DNA of 64,000 nucleotides, taken from positions 3,844,001-3,908,000 of the forward strand of contig NC_092672.1 of NCBI RefSeq assembly GCF_964355755.1, given 5' to 3'. Positions 11,001 through 26,000 of the stretch are shown one piece after another (position 1 is the first letter of the stretch; every line of letters begins with the position of its first letter). The stretch is from Antedon mediterranea. Lineage: Eukaryota > Echinodermata > Crinoidea > Comatulida > Antedonidae. The notes beneath the pieces were generated by a model. The model was not told where the DNA came from. It worked only from the letters and a program-made list of their open reading frames with translations, and did no database searches. Both the position numbers and the translations under genes were made by a program.

Positions 11001-14000
11001 AGAGCTTAATAATATTTTGAAACATTTAAAGTAAAACACATAGGGCCTGTTTCTGCTGCATAAAAATAACCGGTTAAAATCGGTGTGAATAAATTAAAAT
11101 CGGTGTGAATAAATTAACTCCATTTTCTTGGCAGCAGAAACAGGACAAATTTGTGGTAACCGGTTAAAAGGCAGCGCAAAATAACCGGTTAAAAACACCA
11201 ATTTAAATCGGTGTTAGAACGCCGTTTAACCGGTTATCGCTGAGCAATTCTTAGCTGCAACACGAAATAACGGTTATTTGATTGACAGTTGTGACCCCGG
11301 GTCAGATACCGTCGCATACGGTGTGTGTTTTCCTCGTGGTTTTGACAGTCGAACGAAGAAGTGAACATGTATGTGGATGAATGAAATCACAAGATATGTT
11401 ATTCAGTTGTGGAGGGAGAGAAAGTACGGGGAAGGATGGCAGGCAATAGAAAAGAATCACAGATAATAAATAAGAGCATTTTTGCGAAAGTAAAAGAGGA
11501 ATTTGGGGTGGAGTTCCGGGGACTACCCAAGCTAAGCAATTTGAGGCGTTAGAAATAGTACACGCTCGCGAAGGGTATGGAGTGTCCTATATTAACACCA
11601 AAACGGAAACAAAAGGGACTCAAAATGTTGCAAATACCTACCAAACGATAGTAGATAATGGTTAATTAATTATGAAAACCCAAATTTTATAGCAAAAATC
11701 ATCCGAATTTATGTTATAAACGATGAATTTAGCAACAAAAACTTAATCCAAACGAGCGTATTTATGGCACGCCCTTAGTGCCTTTAATAGGAGAACAATG
11801 AACAATCTTAATTTGATCGTTTTATAAATTTTTTTTAGAAAAACATCACATCGACCGAAAACAAAGGTTATGAGAGCCTTTGATAATATATTAAATATGA
11901 TTTTATTAAGCATAGAAATGTGTTATTATTTATGTTAGTACATAATATTATGCGAAACAATGTTTAATACTCATTATTCTATTAAAGGCACTATGTGCGT
12001 GCGATACATTAAAAAAAAATGATATTAAAGTACCAACAGCAAAACAATTTATTATTGTTTCATGTTTATATCAACTATTTACTATGTTTTATTCGTACTG
12101 TACTTATTTTAAACGTTTACTAATAGCTTAGTAATTTTGTTGTTCACAGAAAAATATATGATATTAATTTTTTTGTTTTATTATAATTTCTAAAAATTAT
12201 TTTTCTATTTTTTGGATGAGTTACTTTATGTTGCATACAGCAGGAAGCCAGAGAATGAGCAATATCCATTGGTGCTACTAAAGTAATAGTTAAAGCGTGT
12301 ATCAAGTGGCTGAGTCCATACTTCATCACCTGATACTAGATCAAGTACGACCATTGTGCTTGCTGAACTATATCCAACATCTTCCATCCTTATGGACACT
12401 TGAGTATTCTCATTTTTCATGATTCTTGTTAAAATGTCACCACCACCATATGCTTTCATTGATGTCACCTGGAATACATAAACACCTGGAATTGTACAGA
12501 CAAACTTTCCTGTTTCTTTGTTGTAGTGATTTCCTACATCTGTAATTATTGTGTCATACTTCATTGAGCTAGCAGCCCTGGGTCTGATCTAAATACGGCT
12601 GAAAAGGCAGATTTCTGCTGACTAGATTGTTCACCCTTTTCTCCCTTTACACCATTTGCACCTGGTAACCCAATAATACCTTGAGGTCCTTTTGGTCCTA
12701 ATTTACCAGGAGTCCCATCTAAAGCCATTTCTTCCATTATCTCCTTTTAATCCATGTTCTCCTTTTATTCCATTTCCTCCATTCATTTGTGATATTTTTT
12801 TTATCTATGTTACAAAATTATGAAAAGCTTTGATCAGATTTCAATACATAGACAATTAGTTATTATATCCTCTTGGAATTCCCACCGAAGAAAATTCAAA
12901 GGACATTTTTTCTCTGTTTTATCGGAACAAATTAAGATACCTTTTACAAGAATCGTTTGCCAAGGCACCAGCTTTTTTAAAAAATAAAATTATTTATTTT
13001 ATGTGTTTATTGAACTCTCTTTATGACAAATTAAAAAATACTTTTATTGGAACACTTTAATATCTGATAATTTCCACACTTTCCACTCCCTTAAGCTGGC
13101 GTTCATGTCAATGTTGAGTTGCGACGAGTTGTGTTGAGCTACACAACAAGATTTAACGATCAAGGGGTAATTGTAGTTGAATCACTGAAATGCTAACGAT
13201 TAATGAGGAAAATGGTCACAATGGCTTGCTTAGATGATTGAATTATTTCTAACCATCTTTAAATTACTTTTTAAGGACTCCTTTAGGTGTTCTGTTTAAA
13301 AAAATACCTCGTGTTAAACCGTCTTCTGTTCAAAATACCTTTCTTATGGAAATCTTAATACAATACAATCAAATTTCAAAGTTAAGTTAGAAACTATTAG
13401 AACTATGTAAATAATAAAATCATGGGATGTTTTTAAGTTAGGAAAACATACATAAAAAATGATCTTAAAGAAGACAAACTATATTTATATTGTTTTATGT
13501 TAACTCACTTTTAAATACTGTAAGTACGATATATTATATTGCAAGCTATTTTAATATTCTTTTTTAGTAATCATTTTTGCCTTTATTATAATTATGCTTC
13601 ATAAAGTAAAAAACCAGAGAATGAGCAGTATCTGTTGTTATCACTGTAGTAAGTATTATGGTTTGGTCCAATTGGCTCAGTCCATACTTGATCACCTGAT
13701 ACTAGATCAAGAACCACCATTGTGCTTGCAGAATTATACCCAACTTCACTCGCCCATGCAGACGTTTGAGTATTCCCATTTTTCATGATTCTTGTTACAA
13801 TTTGACCACTACCGCTTGATTTCATTGATGTCACCTGGAATACATAAACACCTGGAATTGTACAGACAAACTTGCCTGTTTCTTTGTTGTAGTGATTTCC
13901 TACATCTGTAATTATTGTGTCATACTTCATTGGGCTAGCAGTGTGAGGACCTGGGTTTGATGTATAAACTGCTGAAAAGGCAGATTTCTTCTGACTAGCT

Positions 14001-17000
14001 TGTTCACCCTTTTCCCCCTTTACACCATTTGCACCTGGTAACCCAATGAGGCCTTGAGGTCCAGTTGATCCTAATTTACCAGGAATTCCATCTAAGCCAT
14101 TTCTTCCATTATCTCCTTTTATTCCATGTTCTCCTTTCATTCCTTGTTCTCCTTTCATTCCTTGTATTCCATTCATTCCTTGTGGCCCTGATACACCTGG
14201 ATTACCATGATTTCCTGGAATGCCAGGAACCCCAGCAGTACAACAGCTATTACAAGCTTCAAAATCATTTTGTGCTGCTGATTTGGCGACGTGAATGACA
14301 ACAAGATGTACAGCAATTTTAAAAAACATGTTCAACCTTAAATAAATAATTGTTTTCATTCAATTTTACATTTCTAGCAGTATGTTCCATATCTTATATA
14401 ATTTGACCAACCTTTTCATTGCCTAAAGTATCAAAAAAACTTAGATAGATCAGAAAAAGGGTGAAAGAAATCAAGTTATTGAGATATAAATCTTTTATAG
14501 TGCAAAAACTTGAGATCTTAACCTTAAGTTTAATAGTTATGTTTTGACTATAATAGCTATACATTTTATAATGATAATATTTTTTATTATATAGTGTTTA
14601 TTGCACAATGCTTAACATTATTACCCCTGGCATTTTTTTGGATCAAACTTGTATTAAAAAATATTCTCATAATGTATCTAGTAATCAGTTCAAAGTTTTG
14701 TACAAAGGCAAACATTGGTGAAGTTACATACGAGTTTTTGATTCACACTCATGACCTTACGATCAGTAATCCAACATCCTAAACATTTTCTATATTATTA
14801 TTGTGTTTAAGAAAGCAAGACATTTTTATTGTGTATTTAAAAAAATATTAAAAATACACCAAAGCTTACAATTATTACACAGTAAAGTTCGTATCATTTA
14901 CTAGAAATATGCTATCTATCTAAATATCACTTCTAAATATTTGTTATAGACTTGAAATTTACTTACCCAAGATATGTAATAGTTTTCAGTAAACTATAAG
15001 TTGCGCTTTCGTCTGATATTGCAGTAGTAAGGACAATTTTGTGTCTCACTCGTATTTATATGGTTTGCATCCGTTTATTTCAACTTGTTGACGTGTAAAC
15101 TGCATTGCTATGACCATGATTACATTTCTGTATTTTATAGATAACAGGGAATTACTCTTCATTAGGTTGTTGACGTACACAACGAAACAAACAACTATCG
15201 TAGACAGATACAGCGATTTATCAACCGCATCTGTCTACGATAGTCCAAATGATTTCTACTCTTTCCAACACTTAATCTGCCACATCCATTTTATCAACAT
15301 TATGATGGTGCTAAAAACATTAAAAAGTATAATTCTGTATGCACTTAATTTATCACTCGTTAAGTGACCATTCTGTTATAAAAAAAACCCTTTTAAATGG
15401 GACAACTTTGGTTGGTAGGAATCCTTACCAGGTATTGTGTAAAAATTCAAAGTCAAATTTGCATTTTATTTTAAACATGTTAATTTAGAATAAGTTTGTT
15501 AGACCTGTATAATGTCTATTATTTTAAATAAGCAAGTGTTTTTTTTTCCAGCATCTTTAGAATACCGGTACTATGATTGGGATAATTATTATTTCTTTTT
15601 TTCATTCATTCTTTGAAGATAAGTTTTACAGTTTATAAAAAAAAAATTTCAAAATTGTTGATGAACTTGCAAATATGAACACTATTTATTTATTACTACA
15701 TTCATTAAAGAATACTGTGATTTTTAAATAAATCATGAAATTTAATATTATTTTATTTATTTTGTTTACATGTTTATGTTGTGTCATGATTAGATGTCTG
15801 CATTTTAGAAATAATAGATAACCAAGAATTACTCTTAATTGAGAATTGTTCTCAATATTTGTATAAAGTACAAATTACATTAGGTTGTTGCTGACATAGA
15901 ACAACAAAAAACATATCATGGTTCCTTAAAGCTCTGTCTACACTATCAAACTTTATATGATGTGCCCATATATGGACAAGATGATGTCATATCACTACTA
16001 TATTTGGGCATATCACACTTTTTTGTCCAACTAGTTTGATAGTGTAGACAGAGCTTTAATTTGTTACTCGTTGAAAGTTTTTTATTATTGTATCCTGTTG
16101 AGGTTTTGGCAATAAAGCATCTACTCTAACTTTTCATAACTCTTTTTATTATGATAAATCTGTTTCGAGGTACGATAGCAATGGAATTAAAGGAATTTAT
16201 GATTTTGTTTTCCATCAAGTCTACTAATCACTGCTATACAGTAGAATATCTTGAACTTGGATATCTGATGAACTGATGTTTCCACACTTCCACCTCTTTT
16301 GCATTGTCTGCTAAAAACCTCTTTTCGGGAACTCTCTTAAGTTACCAGCTTTTGTTTATTAAAATTCTATTTTAAGAATGTCATTTCCTGAGTCACATAT
16401 ACGACACTTATTAGGCGAGCGCCACCTAACGGTGAGCGATTTTCTTGACAATATAGTCGTCACTCTGAAGAAAGTGCTCATGAAATGAGCACTGAAACTG
16501 TCAGTCAGGTCAGTTATTAATTTTGGCTTGTCAAAATAGAATTTTATAATAACGTATCTTCAAACCAGATGAACATTTTCAATCATTACCAGCTTTTGTA
16601 AATCATCTTTTATTTGAAAACTTCTATAGTGCTACGAATATTTTATTAAAGAATACAAAAATAAGATTGACTTTTATTTATTCACTTTATTTAAAAATAG
16701 AAAACACAATAACAAACAAAATGGAAAGAAGTTGTTTCACGGTTCACATGACTTCAAAATGTGATTCGTATTGAATCAAACTACTTATGTATTATTTGTA
16801 TTATTATGTATTTAAACTATGTAGTTATTTCAAATATTTTCAAATTAAACAAATTTCAGTACATCACAAAATAGTTTAATTAAATTGATAAATTTATTTT
16901 AATTTCTAAACAAACAATTCTAACAGACATGGCAATTCTATTTTAGTCATCATTTTAGCTTTTATTTTAACATAAATTAATTTATGCTGCATAAAGCAAG

Positions 17001-20000
17001 AAGCCTGAGAATGAGCAATGTCCCCAATTAGAACTCCAGTAATAATTAGAGTCTGTATTATATGGCTGAGTCCATACTTCATCACCTGATACTAGATCAA
17101 GAACCACCATTGTGCTTGCAGAATTATACCCATCAGCCTCTGTAATTGTAGCTATTAGAGCAGCCCCATTTTTCATGATTCTTGTTCGAACCTTTGCACC
17201 ACTATCATTATCCTTCCTTGATGTCACCTGGAATACATACACACCTGGAAATTTGCAGACAAACTTGCCTGTTTCTTTGTTGTAATGATTTCCTACATCA
17301 GTAATTATTGTGTTATACTTCATTGGACTAGCGGTGTGACGAACTGGGTTTGATGTAAAAATTGCTGTAAAGGCAGATTTCTTCTGACTAGCTTGTTCAC
17401 CCTTGTCTCCTTTTACACCATTTTCACCTGCTCGCCCAGGAAGGCCATGAGTTCCCTTCTGTCCCTTAAGCCCATCTAAGCCATTACTTCCATTATTTCC
17501 TTTCATTCCTTGTTCTCCTTTCACACCATTTGTACCTGGTAACCCAATAATACCTTGAGGTCCTTTTGGTCCTAATTTACCGGGAATCCCATCTAAGCTA
17601 TTCCTTCCATCATCTCCTTTAATTCCTTGTTCTCCTTTCAGTCCTTTCACTCCATTCATTCCTTGTGGCCCTGACACACCTGGATTACCATGATTTCCTG
17701 GAATGCCAGGAACCCCAGGTGTACAACAGCTATTACAAGCTTCAGTATCAGTTTGAACAGAATGTATCACATGGATGACAACAAGTTGTATGAAAATGTT
17801 GAAATACTTATTAAATCTGAAATACAATAAATTTTCTCATTGAGAATGACATTTACATTACGTGCCAAAACAGCTAAAAGAAAATGACTCCCATCCTTTT
17901 ACTAACTCCATGTATTTGTGGAGTATTTGTGTGAAGAACGAGCAAACAATCAAAATATATAATAGTAAAACCTTTGATTGTCAATATTTAAAGACGGTTT
18001 AAAATACTTGTAAAAGTAATCCTATAAAAAATGCAGAAATAACGCAGATAACATTTTTGAAGTAGATTCAGTTGCAGAAAAATCATTAGGTAGGTTTTGT
18101 TTCAAAGTGAAATTACATTTTTCCTTTATTAAATAGAATTTAATTTTAAATAGAAATGTTTTTCTTGAGATTTTTCTCGCTTTAAATCTTCAGTTATCTG
18201 CTGTTTTTTCCTCTAAATTAATCAGTATTTATATCCTGTTTGATGTTCAGAATGTGGAATCATTTCCCCCATTTTTTCCATTTCCTTGTTTCTATTCCTA
18301 CCTCATGTACAAACGAAATTCACAAGAAGAAAGTAGCTGAGAAATTCTAACAATTTCTAGCAAATTGTAAAGACATAAAATCTTTAAATTTACAGTTACC
18401 AGAACTAGTATGAATAATATACAGGCCTTTATAGTATGAAGATTTACTTACCCAAGATACATTTCTGAATGTCTCTTCTGTTTTAATGTCAGTAAACTAG
18501 ATGTTTCACATTCGTCTGCTTTTACATAAGTAAAGACAATTTTGGTATTACTGATACTTATATGTGTTCTAAGTTTTCTTAGTATTTAAGCAGGATTGTT
18601 TAGGTTTCTGTATTTTAGAGATAATAGATAATCACTCTTTATTAGGTTGTTGACATCTGACCAAACAAACATCTTAAAGTTCCTCATAATTTTCTTTCTC
18701 ATTAACTTTTTTTTCTTACAGCATCTTGCTAATAAACAAGTACTTAACTGTTGATAACGCTTTATTATGCGATAAAAGCGCTTTATCAGCAGCGAGATAG
18801 CTTCTTATGTTACGATAACAATTGAAAAACAGGGACTTTTAATGACATCAAGTCTACTAATCGTCGCTATAACATCTGATATTTAATATCTCATGATTTC
18901 CGCTGTTTTTGCCTCAAGCAAGTACTTTTCAAAAATTTCTTCCATTATGAATAATTCTCTTAAATGACCACCTACTGTATGAACAGTTGAAGGCACTTGT
19001 TTCTGTGTTTTACGTTAAAAGGTATACTTAAAAACAGGGAAAATTTCCTTCAAATTTTCCTAGGTGGTCATTAAAGTTTCTCTTTTTTTCAAAGTATCAT
19101 CGTGTTAAAATAAAACCCTCTTTAATTGGATCTTCATCTGTTCTTATGGATAAACATCAATACAATAATCGATCAATACAAATGTTCAAAGTTTAATTTA
19201 TTCATTTTCAATCAGATATAAAAAAAAACAAAGCAAGCACAATTTACTTTTCCAATTTATATAGGAATATACCATGATACTATTTTAGAAACTAAATCAT
19301 GTAAAGTAGGAACACATACTGTAGCAAATATGGCATTAAATAAGCCAAACTATTTTACATTATTGTTTCATTTTCTACTTGATATGTATTATTTAAACTA
19401 TGAACTATTTTGCATATTTTTCATTTGTAGGTAGGCATAGATGCCAAACACCACTATGGTACCTGTGAATACTGTCCAGATGGGCCTTGCGACTTAAATT
19501 GCAGGGAATGGTGTGTGGTTTTTAAGTCCTCTTTGTTGTTTTATTTGGTTAGCCTATTTCTTGTACAGAGTCTAGATAATATTTAACAATTCAACGCTTA
19601 AAAGTGCTCTGATCTCTACGAAATAGCGCTATGTAAATGTTGCAAATTAATATTATCCAAAAGAAAATTTGCCTTTTAGCTCTTGATACTGCTAATTATA
19701 ATTAATTATCATTTTCTAAACTTTTAGTCATCATTTGAGCCTGCTTTACTTTACAGGATTTATGCTGCATAAAGCAAGAAACCTGAGAATGAACACAATC
19801 CTGTGCTGTCACTGTAGTATTCGTTATAATATGAACTATATGGCTGCGTCCATACTTGATCACCTGATACTAGATTAAGAACAATCATTGTGCTTGCAGA
19901 ATTATTTCCTTCAGCATCCATCTGTATGGACACTTGAATATGCCCATTTTTCATGATTCTTGTTACAAATTGACCGTTATTGGTTTTCCTTGACGTGACT

Positions 20001-23000
20001 TGGAATACATAAACACCTGGAATTGCACAGACAAACTTGCCTGTGTTTTTATTGTAATGATTTCCAACATTTGTAAATATTGTGTCATATTTTAATGGAC
20101 CAATAGGACGACCTGGGTGTGATTTAAAAACTGCTGTAAAGGCAGATTTCTCCTGACTAGTAGCATTAGCTTGTTCACCTTTTTCTCCTTTTACACCTGG
20201 TTTTCCACGAGTTCCCTTTTGTCCAAATTTACCGTGATTCCCATCTAAGCCATTCCTTCCATTATCTCCTTTTATTCCTTTTTCTCCTTTTACACCTTTT
20301 GCACCTGGTAGTCCAATGAGGCCTTGAGGTCCTTTTGGTCCTAATTTACCAGGAATTCCATCAAAGCCATTCCTTCCATTATCTCCTTTCATGCCATGCT
20401 CTCCGTTTATTCCTTGTTCTCCTTTTATTCCTTGTTCTCCTTTTATTCCTTGTTCTCCATTTACTCCTTGTGCCCCTGACAAACCTGGATTACCATGATT
20501 TCCTGGAATGCCAGGAACCCCAGGTGTACAACAGCTATTACAAGCCTCAGAATTAGTTTGAACCGAATTTATCACATGGATGACAGCAAGTTGTATGAAA
20601 ATGGTGAAACACCTGTTAAATCTGAAATAAAATAATTCAATAAATTGTTCAGTCTTTTCATTTTGGGAATGACATTTCACTACATTAACAACCAAAATAA
20701 CTTTAAAATGGAATGCCAGGAACCCCAAAAGAACAAAACATCTAAAATGTCCGAAACTAAGTTACCAAAAAAAAGTAAAAGCCTGGTTATGGAGAACATC
20801 CTCGCCAGTACACAAACTAGAGGTCTTGTAAAATTCACCCTGGTAGATTTAATCATAAATCCATGGTCCAATTATCTCCAATTGTGTCTTATTTATTTTT
20901 ACCGACAATCAAAAACAAAGAAATTCTAACAGAAACACAAAATGAAAAGAAACCAAGGCTTACAAAATTGACACTAGCACTAGTTTGTATACAAACATAT
21001 CATTCCTAAATATTTATTGTATAGTATGAAAATGTACTTACCCAAGATACATAATTATTTTCTTGTGTATTTTCAGTTGATATCAGTAAACTAGATGTTT
21101 CACTTTTGTCTGCTGCTACATGAGTAAACACAATTTTGTTTTTCACTCATATTTATGTGGTCCTCGTCCGTTTTGTAAACTGTTTTTCTCATTTAAACAG
21201 CCGTGCTAAATTTCATGTCATGATTAGTTTTCTGTATTTCAGAGATAATATATAATCACTCTTTATTAGTAGGTTGTTGACGTTGCGGTTAAAGTTTTTA
21301 ACCCACAATTGATTACTGTTATTGTACGATAAATCACTCTACCAGCAAGGGGACTAGTTTTTTGTGATACAATAACAATAAAAAACAATGAAGTTACTTT
21401 TTAATAATCAGTTTACTTATTAGTGTAACATCTGCTCTTTAATATCTGATGATTTCCGTTGTTTCCGCTCCTTTGTGTTTTCATGTGCTATTTATTTTTT
21501 ATTTATGTTACAAAATTTTGAAGCTTTGATCAGGTCAAGGATTTCAATATACACAATCAGTTATGTTATCCTCTTGGAATTAACACAGAGGAAGGACATT
21601 TTTTTCTCTGTTTTATCGGAACAAGTTACCTTTAAAAGAATCGTATACCACAGCACCATCTTCTTTTTTAAACAAAATTATTTATTTTATGTATTTATTG
21701 AACCCTCTTTATGACAAATTTAAAAATACTTTTTATTGGAACACTTCAATATCTGATGATTTCCACACCCTTAAACCCCTGTCAATGTTGAGTTGCGACG
21801 AGTTGTGTTGAGCTACGCAACAAGATTTAACAATTTAACTACTGTAGGAACATTTGAAGGCACTTGTTTCTGTGTTTTACGGTAAAAGGTACACTTAAAA
21901 ACAGGAAAAAGTTCCTTCCAATTTTCCTAGGTGGTCATTTAAGTTTTCTTTTTTCATCAAACCTCTTTAATTGGATCTTCATCTGTTCTTATGGATAAAT
22001 ATCAATACAATAATCAATACAATAATCAATACAATAATCAATACAATAATCAATACAATAATCAATACAATAATCAATACAATAATCAATACAATAATCA
22101 ATACAATAATCAATACAATAATCAATACAATAATCAATACAATAATCAATACAATAATCAATACAATAATCAATACAATAATCAATACAATAATCGATCA
22201 ATACAAATTTAAAGCATTTTATATCTCCAAAGAAAACAATCAAACACAGTTTATAATTTATTTTCCAATTCATATTAATATAGTTAGTTTAAAGTAAACA
22301 AGGAAAAACAGAATGATAGAAACAAGCCCAAATATTTTGCTTCAATGTATCTTTTTCAATTCAATTCACTGTATATATGTATTTAGTTTAACTAAGGTAC
22401 TGTAGACTTGCATAGTTTGAAAAAAGGGCATTCAGAGAGCGCAAAGAAAATTGAATCACTTGTTTCCATATAGCTATGAAACCATCCTTTAAAATCTTAT
22501 GAAATTCGGGCAATAACTTTTTGAGTAATCCTGCTAACAAATATAGAAAGGAACAAACACACTCCTAAAAGTTAAATTTGCCAGTTAGTTCAGTATATTA
22601 GTATTCACAACAAAGTTTTGATTTTAGAAACAATTTTGATAATTAATTCAATAATCATTTTAGGTTTTACTTTATGCTGCATAAAGCAAGAAACCTGAGA
22701 ATGAGCAATAACCATTGGTATTACTATGGTAATAGTTGTAGGTTGTACTATGTGGCTCAGTCCAAACTTCATCACCTGATATCAGATCAAGAACCACCAT
22801 TGTGCTTGCAGAATTAAACCCTGAAGCATCCATCTCCATGGCTACTTGATTTGTCCCGTTTTTCTTAATTCTTGTTACAATTTTTCCACTCCCAATATCT
22901 TTCATGGATGTCACCTGGAATACATAAACACCTGGAATTACACAGACAAACTTGCCTGTTTCCAGATTGTAGTGATTTCCTACATTGGTGATTATTGTGT

Positions 23001-26000
23001 CGTACTTCATTGGGCTAGTGTCATAACGACCTGGGTTTGATCTAAAAACTGCTGTAAAGGCGGATTTCTTCTGACTAGCTTGTTCGCCTTTTTCTCCTCT
23101 TATTCCAGTTGCACCTGGTGGCCCCATAGGGCCTCGGGCTCCTATTAATCCTGTATTACCAGGAATTCCATCGATTCCATTATCTCCTTTTATTCCTTGT
23201 TCTCCTTTCAATCCTGTTTCTCCTTTCATTCCTTGCTCTCCTCGTATTCCGCGAAGTCCTTGTGATCCTGGAATACCTGGATTACCAGGCTGTCCATGAA
23301 TGCCAGGAACCCCAGCTGTACAACAGTTATTACAAGCTTCTGAATCAGTACAGGTAGCAACTGAACTGATTATTAGGATGGCAGCAAATTGAATGACATG
23401 AGTTATAAAAAACATGTTAAACCTGTTGGGCGAGAATATGAACGAAATAAATCACATAACATCCTTGCCAAAAGTTTAATATCTTTTTTGTGCAAAGCAA
23501 TTCCTAGTTAATTCGGTATAAAATGTTATGGATATTATTTTAGTTCTAGACAGGAGGAGTAAAGTGTGCCTAACTGTGTCCCATTTTATTTCTACCAACA
23601 ACAAATGCAGGTTTAGGAATTCTAACTAATAACAGATACCAAACTTAAAATATTTGCAATAAAGTGACTACTTCTAATAATATATTAATATGTATAACTG
23701 CTAAATTATACAGTATATTTATTATATTATTTATTGTATTTACTTACCCAAGATTCTGAATGGCTTGTATTTTCAGTTGATCAGTAAACTAGAAGTTGCA
23801 CTTTCATCTGCTGATACTTATATATGGTTCACATACATTTTTTCCCCACCTTTTTTAGACACGTAACCAGCATTGTTTAAATTTGATGGCCATGATTAGA
23901 TTTCTGAATTTTAGTGATAATTATTAATAGATAACTGACAAGCATATCTTACAGTTAATACTGTAAGCTATATCTTTATCCGGCTACTATAATATGGCAA
24001 AAAGAAAAATATTAATCTTTTAATTCCATAAAATCTACATGTACTAATCCATGATATTACATCTCAACTTCACTATTTGATGATTTCCACACTTCCCACT
24101 CCCTTAAGCCGAAGATTCAACGATTTATTACATAGTTCTGCTCATTTGAATTTTACAATTGACAGGAAAAGAGTCAAAATCAACACCAAAAAAAACCAAA
24201 TATTGTAACTATTGAACATTAAATCTGACCACTACAGAGTACTTAGATTTTTCTCATTAGCTTTTGTTATAAGGCATTTTACCATTTAAGGGACTTTTCT
24301 TGTTACGCTTTCTGGTAAAGATCAGCTTTTGTAAAAGAAAACCTCTTTCATTGGAAAACTTTGAATAGTACCTGGAACATTTTAATCAAGAATAGATAGA
24401 TACGAAACTATGATCAACGTTCAATTTTATTTTATAATAGGAAACATAATAACAAGCATGATGTAAAGAATCCAAACTTTTTATATAAAATACATAATTG
24501 TTCAAAACTGTATGATTTAACAATTTGATTAGTATTGTGTCTACCATATTTTCTCTAATAAACGCCCCGGGGGAATTGCATTTTTTTCAAAGGGGGGGTG
24601 TTTATTAGAGATAAATTTGAACACCCAAAATTACCTAAACAGGCTGGTTTAAAACGGTTAAAAAGTTTGTTATTTGTTAAAAACAAGTTAATGTGCAAGC
24701 TATATCTAGGCCATATTCCGTTTGCTAGTTATTTGAACAGCAATAAGTAAATAATTACTAGTGGGTACCACTGTGAAATAATACCAATTTAAGGTTCCTA
24801 TATGGACTGGATACACATGAAATTCTATTGAGCACACATTACAATATGGAAAATTCTTAGATGTATGATTTAAAAATGTAATTAGTATTGTATCTATATT
24901 CACTTATTGTGTAGTTACTTCAAATGTTTTTATTTGCCAAAAGAAATTCTTTCAGTATCAAGTCACAAACAAATATTTCACTTAACTATTCATTTTAAAT
25001 TCTAAACAATTCAAACAGATTGGATTTCTATTTTAGTCATCAAATCATAATGATAATGGTTGACTGGGTTCATGTTAAACATAGTGTCTCTAGTGAGTTT
25101 CATAATTTTTAGCATTTCTGTTTTATTTATTTCTATTAACTTTAAATCTATTAAATCCATTTATATAAATTTATCTACTTTTTTTTTCTCCTTTCTATGT
25201 ATAATTGGTTTGTTCCTAATTTATAGTTGTGACTGTAAACAATACTTTCATATGGCCTCATGGAAGAACACATTTTGTTGTGAACGAGCCTCCGTTGTAA
25301 AATAAAGATTTTATTATTATTGTTATTGTTATTGTTAATGTTATTGTTAGTAGTAGTAGTAGTGTAATATTCAGTTTTAGTCGTTCTGTCTTTACAGAAT
25401 TTATTTTATGCTGCATACAGCAAGAAACCAGAGAATGAGCAATATTTATTGCTATTACTATGGTAATAGTTAAAGACAGAACCAGGATGTGGCTCAGTCC
25501 ATACTTGATCACCTGATATCAAATCAAGAACCACCATTGTGCTTGCAGAATTATGCCCATCAGCAGTCACCCATGTGGATACTTGAGGGCTCCCATTTTT
25601 CATGATTCTAGTTGCAATTTGACCACCACCACTTGATTTCATTGAGGTCACCTGGAATACATAAACACCTGGAATTGCACAGACAAATTTGCCTGTACCT
25701 CTGTTGTAGTGATTTCCTACATTTGTAATTATTGTGTCAAACTTCAATGGACCTGTAGCACGACCTGGAGATGATACAAAAGCTGCTGTGAAAGCAGATT
25801 TCTTCTGACTAGCCTGCGCACCCTTTTTCCCTTTTACACCATTTGCACCTGGTAGTCCAATGAGGCCTTGAGGTCCTTTTGGTCCTAATTTACCAGGAAT
25901 CCCATCTGAGCCATTCCTTCCATTATCTCCTTTCATGCCATGCTCTCCATCTATTCCTTGTTCTCCTTTCACTCCCTTTTCTCTTTTCAGTCCTTGTGGC

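Larger units (their letters stand above)
10599..12225. other. Non-coding stretch with repeats (phosphatase intron 4)
   Basis: No intact gene is seen. It holds a partial family-A MITE (10945-11008), an AACCGGTT-rich hairpin element (11043-11145), a degenerate ORF-like stretch near 11390-11550 (reads [21 protein letters not shown] then stop, perhaps a decayed transposon DNA-binding domain) and a small MITE (11767-12002). The remainder is AT-rich. Confidence 0.5.

Noticed and set aside
13594-13788. Plus-strand ORFs opposite the C1q genes (also near 14065, 20335, 25879, 27920, 28448)
   Set aside because: They are antisense shadows of the C1q coding exons, with Leu/His-rich complements of collagen codons.
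15110-15367. Plus-strand ORF of 85 codons
   Set aside because: Lies in duplicated C1q flank sequence over the hairpin at 15194; not conserved in the paralogous flanks and has no splice or domain support.
21971-22297. Asn/Tyr/Gln or Ile/Asn/Thr repeat ORFs on both strands
   Set aside because: A 12-bp tandem repeat open in several frames; no conserved flanks or splice sites.
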